A stretch of DNA of 64,000 nt from Anaerolineales bacterium (GTDB taxonomy: Bacteria; Chloroflexota; Anaerolineae; Anaerolineales; Villigracilaceae). The stretch lies in NCBI GenBank assembly GCA_030583925.1, contig CP129482.1:3348001-3412000 (forward strand). Direction: 5' to 3'. The translations under genes were made by a program, and so were the position numbers. Shown piece after piece: positions 50,635-57,811 of this stretch; the stretch's first letter is position 1; every line of letters begins with the position of its first letter. The notes under the pieces are model-generated. The model saw only the letters and a list, made by a program, of their open reading frames with translations, was not told the origin of the DNA and did no database searches.

Positions 50635-50706
50635 TGAGCGCGGAGGGGATCGAACCCTCAACAAACGGCTTAAAAGGCCGCTGCTCTGCCATTGAGCTAC
50701 GCGCCC
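50635..50706 (-). tRNA. tRNA-Lys(UUU)
   Basis: 72 nt, CCA not encoded. Acceptor GGGCGCG pairs with CGCGCTC (one G-U), D arm GCTC/GAGC, anticodon arm GCGGC-CTTTTAA-GCCGT with anticodon TTT, T arm GAGGG-TTCGATC-CCCTC, discriminator A. All 3' sequence from the T loop is copied four more times downstream. Confidence 0.95.
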
Positions 50707-50724
50707 GCGAAACGAGCGAAGGGC

Positions 50725-50753
50725 ATTTTAGCATGAGAGGGAGTGAGCGTCAA
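50725..50753 (-). promoter_or_regulatory. Promoter of tRNA-Lys
   Basis: Minus strand -35 TTGACG (50748-50753), 17-bp spacer, -10 TAAAAT (50725-50730), 18 nt before the mature 5' end. Confidence 0.8.
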
Positions 50754-50770
50754 CGAAAAATTCCATCTCA

Positions 50771-50840
50771 CCGCTAAGACCGCAAAGGGCGCAAAGAAAT
50801 TAATAAGCTTAGCGATCTTCGCGCGCTTCGCGGTTAATAT
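50771..50840. repeat. Dispersed palindromic repeat (CCGCTAAGACCGCAAAG type)
   Basis: CCGCTAAGACCGCAAAGGGC ... CTTAGCGATCTTCGCGCGCT and TCGCGGTTAA; nearly the same as 28837-28903. Lies between tRNA-Lys promoter and trxA. Confidence 0.7.
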
Positions 50841-50894
50841 TTTCCCAACGTAAGACTCTCACGACTAAAACCATCCAAGCCAGCGGAGGCTGAT

Positions 50895-51221
50895 ATGGCT
50901 GACTTATTACATGTTGATGAACGAAATTTTCAAACCGAAGTGATGGACTCGAGCGAACCCGTGCTTGTGGACTTTAGCGCGGTCTGGTGCCAGCCGTGCA
51001 AAATGCTCGATCCCGTCGTCAAGCAATTGGCGGGCGAATGGGCGGGTAAGGTCAAAGTGGTGAAGATCGACGCAGACGAAAACCCGAGCCTCGTGATGCA
51101 GTTCGGCGTGATGGGCATTCCCACGTTGTTATTTATGAAGAACGGCGAAATCAAGGAACGGATAACGGGCTTCTTGCCGAAAGAGAAATTGATCGCGCGG
51201 TTCAGTCCGCACTTCAACTAA
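50895..51221 (+). CDS. trxA: Thioredoxin with WCQPC active site
   Basis: 108 residues; GGAGG before the ATG. Thioredoxin fold with FSAVWCQPCKMLDPVVKQLA (Cys about 32 and 35), KIDADENPSLVMQFGVMGIP with the cis-Pro, and LLFMKNGE. The usual glycine of WCGPC is glutamine, which may change redox potential or partner choice. Disulfide reductase in the cytoplasm. Confidence 0.94.
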   Translation: MADLLHVDERNFQTEVMDSSEPVLVDFSAVWCQPCKMLDPVVKQLAGEWAGKVKVVKIDADENPSLVMQFGVMGIPTLLFMKNGEIKERITGFLPKEKLIARFSPHFN

Positions 51222-51224
51222 CAT

Positions 51225-51311
51225 GTCATTGCGAGCCACGAAGGGGCGAAGCAATCTCGTGGTGAGAGAAGATTGCTTCGTTGGACTATCGTCCTCCTCG
51301 CAATCACATAA
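51225..51311. repeat. Full-length dispersed repeat (TGTCATTGCGAG...CTCGCAAT)
   Basis: TGTCATTGCGAGCCACGAAG, GGGCGAAGCAATCTCGTGG, GATTGCTTCGTTGGACTATC and CCTCCTCGCAATCACAT; imperfect palindrome. Most complete copy of the family in the window. Confidence 0.75.
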
Positions 51312-51315
51312 GGCT

Positions 51316-51347
51316 AAAAATGGACACGAATTCGTGTCCATTTTTTT
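51316..51347. terminator. Bidirectional terminator between trxA and surE
   Basis: TGGACACGAA-TTCGTGTCCA flanked by AAAAA and TTTTTTT; the perfect 20-bp palindrome overlaps up to the surE stop codon. Confidence 0.9.
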
Positions 51348-52155
51348 ACTTCCTCATCAATCTATCCAATTCAGTAAAATCCACGCGAGAAGTCAGGTCA
51401 AAACTCATCGGCGAGACCGAAACCATGCGCTTCTTTCGCAACACAAACACGTCCGTATCTTCGGGCTCATGATCGAACACCCCAGCCTCATGATAACCGA
51501 TCGTGCCTGGTTCATCCCATGATTTGCGTTCGGCGGCTTTCGGCTCGTAATACCGTTGACGAGATACCCGCGTCAACTGCCACGGGGTATCTGGCGCGGC
51601 ATCGGAGGGGACTTCAACCTTCAACAAATCCACATCAAAGGGAAATTTTTTCTCCAGCAACATACGCGCAAACTTCGCGGCAAACATCGCCGCAATTGGA
51701 AATTCCACGTCGGTGGAATAGGACAAATGATATTTCGCCTCGGTCTCCAACGAAATCGCCAGCGAAGGGATTCCCAGCGACGCGGCTTCGAGCGCCGCGC
51801 CCACCGTCCCTGAGATCGTCACGCCCGAAGCGACATTCTCGCCGTAATTGATTCCCGAAACGACGAGATCGGGTTTGCGCTTCATCACATCGTAAATTCC
51901 ATGTAAGACTGCCTGCGCGGGACTCCCGCCTACGGCGAACACGGTCCATTCCTGACCTTTGACCTGCACGCGCTCCTCGCGAATGATTCCATCGGACGTG
52001 TTGGGCAGGCTCCGCCCCATGCCAGTACACTGGTCACGCGGTGCGGTCACGGTGACAAACCCAATGTCCGAGAGAGAAGCGGCGGCCGCCCAAAGCCCGG
52101 GGGATTGAATCCCGTCGTCGTTTGTCAAAAGAATTTGTGGTTTTGTGGTTGACAT
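51346..52155 (-). CDS. surE: 5'/3'-nucleotidase SurE
   Basis: 269 residues. Start motif ILLTNDDGIQSPGL with the metal-binding Asp pair, VTAPRDQCTGMGRSL, LVVSGINYGENVASGVTISG and GTVGAALEAASLGIPSLAIS. Hydrolyses nucleoside monophosphates and short oligomers. Convergent with trxA across a bidirectional terminator. Confidence 0.95.
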   Translation of the reverse strand: MSTTKPQILLTNDDGIQSPGLWAAAASLSDIGFVTVTAPRDQCTGMGRSLPNTSDGIIREERVQVKGQEWTVFAVGGSPAQAVLHGIYDVMKRKPDLVVSGINYGENVASGVTISGTVGAALEAASLGIPSLAISLETEAKYHLSYSTDVEFPIAAMFAAKFARMLLEKKFPFDVDLLKVEVPSDAAPDTPWQLTRVSRQRYYEPKAAERKSWDEPGTIGYHEAGVFDHEPEDTDVFVLRKKRMVSVSPMSFDLTSRVDFTELDRLMRK

Positions 52156-52170
52156 AGATTATCTCATTTG

Positions 52171-52217
52171 AATAGGGAGATTGCTTCGTCGGACTATCGT
52201 CCTCCTCGCAATGACAT
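52171..52217. repeat. Dispersed repeat (AGATTGCTTCGTCGG...CCTCCTCGCAATGACAT)
   Basis: Copy of the same family as 3821-3861 and 51225-51311, upstream of surE. Confidence 0.7.
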
Positions 52218-52224
52218 CCAAACA

Positions 52225-52249
52225 AAAAGGAGCGGGGTTCCGCTCCTCA
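52225..52249 (-). terminator. Terminator of tRNA-Arg
   Basis: Minus strand GAGGAGCGG-AACC-CCGCTCC followed by TTTTT, 5 nt after the encoded CCA. Confidence 0.85.
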
Positions 52250-52253
52250 ACAA

Positions 52254-52330
52254 TGGCGCCCTCGGCGCGACTCGAACACGCGACCTATTGCTCCGCAAGC
52301 AAGCGCTCTAATCCACTGAGCTACGAGGGC
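52254..52330 (-). tRNA. tRNA-Arg(GCG)
   Basis: 77 nt with encoded CCA. Acceptor GCCCTCG/CGAGGGC, D arm GCTC/GAGC, anticodon loop TTGCGGA giving anticodon GCG, T arm GCGTG-TTCGAGT-CGCGC, discriminator G. The loop is that of bacterial tRNA-Arg(ACG) but with G at position 34, so it reads CGC and CGU without inosine. Top pair of the anticodon stem is C-U. Confidence 0.9.
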
Positions 52331-52345
52331 ATTTGGCAGGCGGGG

Positions 52346-52374
52346 ATTTTAATTCAGAAACCGAGTCAGGTCAA
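52346..52374 (-). promoter_or_regulatory. Promoter of tRNA-Arg
   Basis: Minus strand -35 TTGACC (52369-52374), 17-bp spacer, -10 TAAAAT (52346-52351); the -35 overlaps the last codons of the HD-GYP gene. Confidence 0.8.
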
Positions 52375-53879
52375 GCCGCTGAGTTGAACCTTCCGTAAGC
52401 CATCGCATTTCCATTCCCTTTGATTAGTTTCATGAATTCGACGACGATACGCGGGTCAAAGTATTTGCCAGATTGACTCTCGATATAGTGGATCGCGTCC
52501 GATTTCGACCACGCCGACCGATACGGGCGATCGGATGTCAGGGCATCGTACACGTCAGCCACCGCGAACAATCGCGCAGAAAACGGGATTTGTTCGCCGC
52601 TCAAGCGGTCGGGATAGCCGGTTCCATCCCATCGCTCGTGATGCCAATGGGGTATTTCAAGCGCTGACGCAAGATACGCGATGGGTGAAAGTAGCGTAAT
52701 TGCAATCGTTGGATGTTGCCGCATGATCTGCCATTCGTCCTCGGTGAGCGGACCTGGCTTGAAAAGAATCTCGTCTGGGATGACGACTTTGCCGATGTCG
52801 TGCAAAATCGAGCCGCGACGGATATGCACAATCGCTTCTTTTTCGACTCCCATCATAAACGCCAACCGTATGGTCAGATCGGTCACTTGGCGGGTATGCC
52901 CCTCCATTTGTTTGTCGCGCAGGTCGAGCGTTCTGGACCATCCTTCAATGGTCGCGTCGTACGCCATGCTCAATTCCGCGTTCGAACGTTGCAGGTCTTT
53001 GAATAGCATGGCGTTATCAATGGCAATTGCCGCCTGCCCGGAGATAACGCCGAGGAATTCGATCCAATCCGAATCTAATTTAAGAAGCGTGCGGTTGAAA
53101 ATTTCCAACACGCCCAGGGTCTTGCCTTTAGCGATCAACGGCAAGCCGTAATAGGCGACAAATCGCTCGTCTACAAAGTGAGGCGACCGGGAGAATCCCG
53201 TGCCATTCAGCCGCAGATCAGGGATGCTGAGGGATTTCCGCTCCATGGCTACTTTGCCTGCATATCCTTCCCCCAATTTCAACCGCATGTGTTGTTGAGT
53301 GTTGGTATGAAAACCTACACCGGCGGAAAAGGTAAGCATGTTTGCTTCTGTATTAAGCAACAAAATAGAGGCGGCATCCACGTGCAATAGGTCCGTGACC
53401 TGATCCAGCAGCATGGAGAGAAGCAGTTTGAGGTCGAGTCCGGAAGCGATTGCCAGGTCAATCGAACGGAGGGCGGCGAGCCGGCGGACCTGTTGCGCCT
53501 GTGCATGTTCTATATGTTTGTGATTTGTGATATCCCGGGCAGCGAAAATGAACTGCATTTCCGGCAGGAAAGCAATGCGAGCGTCGAACCAGCGCGCCTC
53601 GGGGGATGAAATGGAGAATTCAAACGACCGTGTTTCTCCGCTTTCTTTCGCCTGCGCAAGTTGATCTTCGAAGCTGCGCGCCGATTCGGGCGAAAGAATT
53701 TCTTGAATTTTACGATTGTGAAGGAGGGTCGGAAACCGGTCGCGGAGACGGGGTGAATCGAACCGGTATTCAAGCACAGAGCCGTCCGAGTCAAGCAAGA
53801 TCGTTAAATCGGCAAAAGCCTGAAGAAATCCTCCAAGCTTTGAAACCGTCCCCGGAAATAAACTCAATTGATTGTTCAT
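52371..53879 (-). CDS. PAS-GAF-HD-GYP protein, likely cyclic-di-GMP phosphodiesterase
   Basis: 502 residues from ATG 53879 (frame open to 53963, no ribosome site for either). PAS-like N-terminus (about 15-130), GAF about 150-310 (LDQVTDLLHVDAASILLLNT), HD-GYP about 320-490 with GHTRQVTDLTIRLA, GSILHDIGKVVIPDEILFK and HHERWDGTGYPDRLSGEQIP. HD and GYP signature residues are intact, so c-di-GMP hydrolysis is likely. Counterpart of the GGDEF protein at 60332-61942. Confidence 0.92.
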   Translation of the reverse strand: MNNQLSLFPGTVSKLGGFLQAFADLTILLDSDGSVLEYRFDSPRLRDRFPTLLHNRKIQEILSPESARSFEDQLAQAKESGETRSFEFSISSPEARWFDARIAFLPEMQFIFAARDITNHKHIEHAQAQQVRRLAALRSIDLAIASGLDLKLLLSMLLDQVTDLLHVDAASILLLNTEANMLTFSAGVGFHTNTQQHMRLKLGEGYAGKVAMERKSLSIPDLRLNGTGFSRSPHFVDERFVAYYGLPLIAKGKTLGVLEIFNRTLLKLDSDWIEFLGVISGQAAIAIDNAMLFKDLQRSNAELSMAYDATIEGWSRTLDLRDKQMEGHTRQVTDLTIRLAFMMGVEKEAIVHIRRGSILHDIGKVVIPDEILFKPGPLTEDEWQIMRQHPTIAITLLSPIAYLASALEIPHWHHERWDGTGYPDRLSGEQIPFSARLFAVADVYDALTSDRPYRSAWSKSDAIHYIESQSGKYFDPRIVVEFMKLIKGNGNAMAYGRFNSAA

Positions 53880-54006
53880 TGTGGAAATGAAACGTGGCGG
53901 ACGCGGGGCATAGTGATTCCCTTTGCCACTACGCCCCCAGCTCCGCCGCGTCATCCAATGCAATGGCGTTCAGAATGGATCCTGACGCTTCTGCGCGCTT
54001 CGGGGT

Positions 54007-54285
54007 CTAGCTCACTTGCAACGCCTGATGGACTTTTTGCGCGAAATCCGCTAAATTCTCGGCGCGAATGGACTTGATGACGGTTGATTCGCGATCCGTG
54101 AGGGTGAACGCCTGACCCAGATAGCCCTTCGCCAACGCTTCTTCGGGCTTTCGGATCAGCGTATCACGGAATTGACCGCTGACGACAGCCGCGGCAAACA
54201 GGCGTTGAAGACCCGTTCGTTCGGCTGGGGTTTGGCGATAACGCATAGCAGGCGTGGTGTAGGCGTCAAAGGTGAGTATTGCCAT
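54007..54285 (-). CDS. Small NHLP/Os1348-like protein, second gene of the repeat-peptide unit
   Basis: 92 residues; excellent ribosome site AAGGAG 7 nt before the ATG. Pattern: ERTGLQRLFAAAVVSGQFRD, LIRKPEEALAKGY, then FTLTDRESTVIKSIRAENLA and DFAQKVHQAL. The layout (helix, 'x-P-E-E-A-L-A-K-G-hydrophobic', then LT..E...IKSIRA..L..FA) resembles the Nif11/NHLP-type leader fold and particularly the Os1348-type small proteins known from Chloroflexota, which accompany RiPP-like loci; this is a resemblance judged by eye. Only 29 nt after the 40-residue repeat peptide, and both follow the giant regulator gene. May be a precursor leader, a peptide carrier or an immunity protein. Confidence 0.75.
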   Translation of the reverse strand: MAILTFDAYTTPAMRYRQTPAERTGLQRLFAAAVVSGQFRDTLIRKPEEALAKGYLGQAFTLTDRESTVIKSIRAENLADFAQKVHQALQVS

Positions 54286-54314
54286 GTGGAATCTCCTTTT
54301 ATGTAGGAGCAGAA

Positions 54315-54437
54315 CTATCGTCCGCCCGCGCCGCCATCTGAAGGCGAGCGACGGCCGCCAACACCGCCATCGGAAGGTGAACGGCGTCCACCAACACCAC
54401 CATCAGAAGGAGTATACAAAAATAATTTGTTGTTCAT
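54315..54437 (-). CDS. 40-residue peptide of three 11-residue repeats (SPSDGGVGGRR)
   Basis: Starts MNNKLFLYT, continues with three copies of the unit (S/T)PSDGG(V/A)GGRR and stops after the third GGR. Ribosome site AGAGG 6 nt before the ATG. Copies 1 and 2 encode the same 11 residues but differ at seven codons, all synonymous; copy 3 changes only V to A. Such a pattern indicates selection on the peptide, not a DNA satellite. Gly- and Arg-rich, Ser/Asp-containing, no Cys, no signal peptide. Precedes the NHLP-like gene by 29 nt. Candidate precursor of a repeated ribosomal peptide product, or a structural Gly/Arg peptide. Unknown family. Confidence 0.78.
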   Translation of the reverse strand: MNNKLFLYTPSDGGVGGRRSPSDGGVGGRRSPSDGGAGGR

Positions 54438-54484
54438 GGAAAACCTCTTTTTACTACTAAATTTCCCCCATCTTACACCTACTT

Positions 54485-54515
54485 AGACTGCAAACTAGAC
54501 TACAAAACCAGACTA
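54485..54515 (-). promoter_or_regulatory. Direct repeats upstream of the repeat-peptide gene, candidate SARP operator
   Basis: AGACT(A/G) occurs on the + strand at 54485, 54497 and 54510 (spacing 12 and 13 bp); on the coding strand TAGTCT repeats. A -10-like TGTAAGAT follows toward the peptide gene, so the repeats cover the -35 position, as SARP-family sites do (direct repeats next to the -10). Confidence 0.45.
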
Positions 54516-54523
54516 GACAAATA

Positions 54524-57500
54524 TCAGCGAAAGATCAACTCCCGATAGATAAGCTCAGTTTCTTTAGAGGGTTCCAAACCCAATTCATTTGCTAGTAAGG
54601 ATTTATATTCTTGATAGATTCTCGCACCAGAAGCGCGATCGCCCTGCGCTGCGTAGGCACGCAACTCCAATTGATAAATTAATTCATTAAACCGATCCTG
54701 AGCATGAGCAAGTTCGCATATTTTGAGACAATCTTGCAATTGATTGGTTTCAAGATAAAGATGCGCCAGCTCATCCAGCGCGGAGCGATAGATACGTCCT
54801 AATCGTTCACGCTCCAGAAGAACCCAATCGAAATCCAATTCTGAGAGGTATGGACCGTCAACAAGTTCGATAGCCTTTCGATAAAACCCAATGCGTTCGA
54901 ACACATCCTGTGCCTGCTGAGCATGTTTTAAATACAATTCGAACGCCTCTACATCGTACTCATAATCTAAATCACGATTGAAACGATAATATTCGGCTTC
55001 GAACACAACCACATTTCTTCCAACAGCGCGTCTGAGCCAATAGATCTCGTGCTTGAAGCGTTTCTTAATTGCATCGGGATTCTCAATATCTGCCCACAGT
55101 ATGTTCGCAATCTGTTCCTTAGTCAATGGCTCCTGAACATCCAAGAAATAGAAAAACAGATCACGAACCGACTGTGTCCGCCAATCTGAAATATTTACAG
55201 CTCGTCCGTTTGTCACAACTTCCGCACGTCCAAACGCACAAATTTTTAAATTCGCAGATGGCATTTCAATCGAGAAGGCAAGTCGACGAAGCGCCCTTCG
55301 TATCGCAGGCATTTTCTCGCCCAATTGTCTTGACCTCTCCAGCAAACTATTGAACGCTTTACCTATAACTGGATCGTTTTGCAATGGTGTCAGCCAGAAA
55401 CTTGCCTGGTACATTGCGATCAGCAGCGTATGGTTAGGCCTATCTTTTGACACCATGAGATCATTGAACTCTAGCCGCGCTTGCTCTCGCAATCCTGCTT
55501 GTTCATAAGCAGCCATTAACCAAATCCTACTCCATTGATGCTCTGCCTCTCTTCCATCCTCTAAAAAACAAGATTTCCCTTCATTCAATAGATTGATTGC
55601 TGTATGATATTCACCCACCAAGAGATGAAATTTACCTTCAGCAAGCACCCATAAGCCGCGTTCGTATTTGGATGGATTGATCTTCTGTCTTTCCTCAAAC
55701 GATTTCAAGTAAGTTTGTGCAACTCCCATTTTCTTCTGCAAGAGGGCCAGATTCGCCCGCGCCACAATCAGATAATTGGAAATAAATAACCCAGAAACAT
55801 CACTGGCAACTTTTTCCGCCTGTTCATACGCTTGCACCGCTGCATCGAACTCCTCAACCTCGCTATAAAGGTCGCCCAGCCCGGTTAGGATGAGCGCTTC
55901 AGCACGATGATTACGACTGATTCTCGCGCATTCAAGCCCTTCTTCAAATGTTTCGGAGGCAAATTCATACTCGCCCAATTGAAGATGTAAAACTGCCAAG
56001 TTGTTTAATGTATCTGCCTGTGTGATAAGGTTTTTTTCCATTCGTAGTCTTTCAAGAGAAGCTTTATACAAATCCTTAGCAACTTCGACATCACCAATGG
56101 CAGCGCGAACCATGGCTGTTTCCGCTAACAACATGGAAATGCTCTCTGTTTCCAATAATTCCTTATAAATGAAGAGTGAGCGCTCAAGGTATTCGATGGT
56201 GTTGCGAGATTCGCCCAACCGGTAAGAATTTAAGCCCTTCACCCGTAACGCTTCGGCATAAAGAGACCGTAACGACAATTCAGAACCAGCGATTTGAAGT
56301 GCATCGTCAACATCCTTCATTGATTCAGAATATTTTCCTAATAACCGGAGCGTATTTGCACGACGAACCAAGGCAAGAGCAAGTTCCGCCTCATTGCCAT
56401 CTTTCTTAAGAAGGTCAACCGCTGTATCCAAAAGTGCGTTTGCTTCCGGAAGATTCCCTTTCATTCTGGAGATCGCCCCTCGCAGCGAGATCAACCCCGG
56501 ACGCGAACGAATCGTCGCGGGGGGGAGGCTGTTGATCCAGCCTTCGAGGGTGACTAACGCGGTCTGCAGCATCGGCGTGCCGGCGCGCTCGACCAAGCCC
56601 GCTAGAGCGTCCGGATCAGATAATTGTTTGCAAGTGAAATATGCCTTTTCCCATTCGCCGACCGCTTCGTAGCCCTTGACCATTCTTTCCAAGATGGGTT
56701 GAATTTCATGCGGACGTTCTTTTTTCATGCGTGATTGCAAAAATTCACGGAAGAGCGGATGATAACGCAGCCACCGTCCATCCTCTAACGGAAGAACGAA
56801 CAGGTTTTTATCCAGAATCCAGCCCATCAATTCCAGCCAGCTTGGGGAGGTTGCATAGAATGGACCCAGCACGATCTCACAAAATTCCGCGTTGAATTCC
56901 TCCGGCAGGGAGGTCCGCAACAGAAACTCGCGGATGTGTTGAGGCTGCTGGTCGAGGACTTGTCGCCCCAGATACGAAAACGTGTCAACGTTGGCAACCT
57001 GCACCCCCGTCGAATCGGACAGCACCATGCCGGTGATCCAACCGCCGGTTTTGTTGATCAGCTCGCTTGCCTTCTCATCCGATAAGTGTTTGTGATGATT
57101 CTGCGCGTACAAAGCCTGCAACTCACGCGGCTGGAACGCCAGTTCCATGTGATTCAAACCCGCTACTTGTTCACGCGCGACCATCAACGTAACATCATCC
57201 AGGTCAGGGAGCGTGCGCGAAGAGATGATCAGGTGGCAATTTTCATCTACGAGTTGGAGAAAGCGATTGATCAGGGACGAGATTACCGGTGACTCGTCGA
57301 GCAGATGATAATCGTCAATGATAAAGAGGTAATCGTCTTCAACGCGGTCATACAGTTCATTGGTCAGCGCCACAAGCAACGCCTCAGCGTCGGTTTCTAT
57401 GGTTTTTAGATTGTTCAGCAGATTCAGCGAGGATTCCCCCACGCCGGGAAAGCGTTCGGCAAGCGAGGCGATCAGATACGCCATAAACCTCTGCGGGTCG

Positions 57501-57727
57501 CGATCCAGCGGATCGAGCGCGAGCCAGCAGACGGGCATATCCGTGTGATTCGCCAGATCAATCAACAAAGACGTTTTCCCATATCCGGCGGATGCGGACA
57601 GAAGCACCAATTTATTCTCAAGAAAGGACTTCAACCTCTCCAGCAGACGGTGACGCGACAATAGTTCCCGGCGGCGAGGCGGGACAATAATTTTCGTTTT
57701 GCTAATGGGGATGGACGATTTTGTCAT
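54524..57727 (-). CDS. STAND ATPase - TPR - SARP/BTAD transcriptional regulator
   Basis: 1067 residues. STAND/MalT-type NTPase about 15-330 (P-loop SASAGYGKTSLLIDLA, Walker B FIIDDYH, arginine-type region SSRTLPD). Tetratricopeptide-rich superhelix about 400-800. C-terminal SARP part: OmpR-like winged helix about 840-930 (LKICAFGRAEVVTNGRAVNI, QSVRDLFFYFLDVQEPLTKE) and BTAD about 940-1067 (YRFNRDLDYEYDVEAFELYL, LELRAYAAQGDRASGARIYQ). LuxR-like HTH is absent; DNA binding should come from the SARP domain. Such fusions activate secondary-metabolite or peptide genes when a ligand binds the TPR region. The 40-residue repeat peptide begins 86 nt after its stop. Unlike many SARPs it is in the same direction as its presumed targets. 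Confidence 0.93.
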   Translation of the reverse strand: MTKSSIPISKTKIIVPPRRRELLSRHRLLERLKSFLENKLVLLSASAGYGKTSLLIDLANHTDMPVCWLALDPLDRDPQRFMAYLIASLAERFPGVGESSLNLLNNLKTIETDAEALLVALTNELYDRVEDDYLFIIDDYHLLDESPVISSLINRFLQLVDENCHLIISSRTLPDLDDVTLMVAREQVAGLNHMELAFQPRELQALYAQNHHKHLSDEKASELINKTGGWITGMVLSDSTGVQVANVDTFSYLGRQVLDQQPQHIREFLLRTSLPEEFNAEFCEIVLGPFYATSPSWLELMGWILDKNLFVLPLEDGRWLRYHPLFREFLQSRMKKERPHEIQPILERMVKGYEAVGEWEKAYFTCKQLSDPDALAGLVERAGTPMLQTALVTLEGWINSLPPATIRSRPGLISLRGAISRMKGNLPEANALLDTAVDLLKKDGNEAELALALVRRANTLRLLGKYSESMKDVDDALQIAGSELSLRSLYAEALRVKGLNSYRLGESRNTIEYLERSLFIYKELLETESISMLLAETAMVRAAIGDVEVAKDLYKASLERLRMEKNLITQADTLNNLAVLHLQLGEYEFASETFEEGLECARISRNHRAEALILTGLGDLYSEVEEFDAAVQAYEQAEKVASDVSGLFISNYLIVARANLALLQKKMGVAQTYLKSFEERQKINPSKYERGLWVLAEGKFHLLVGEYHTAINLLNEGKSCFLEDGREAEHQWSRIWLMAAYEQAGLREQARLEFNDLMVSKDRPNHTLLIAMYQASFWLTPLQNDPVIGKAFNSLLERSRQLGEKMPAIRRALRRLAFSIEMPSANLKICAFGRAEVVTNGRAVNISDWRTQSVRDLFFYFLDVQEPLTKEQIANILWADIENPDAIKKRFKHEIYWLRRAVGRNVVVFEAEYYRFNRDLDYEYDVEAFELYLKHAQQAQDVFERIGFYRKAIELVDGPYLSELDFDWVLLERERLGRIYRSALDELAHLYLETNQLQDCLKICELAHAQDRFNELIYQLELRAYAAQGDRASGARIYQEYKSLLANELGLEPSKETELIYRELIFR

Positions 57728-57811
57728 TCAGTCCAGTAAGCCTTAACCTAATTGTACTGAATTTTCGAGCAAGTTTCATCCGGGTTTTGTTGCAAAGAGC
57801 GGGGACACGGC

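Noticed and set aside
54272..54460. Plus-strand 62-codon frame over the repeat-peptide gene
   Set aside because: No ribosome site; the minus-strand frame shows synonymous variation between repeats, the plus frame does not.
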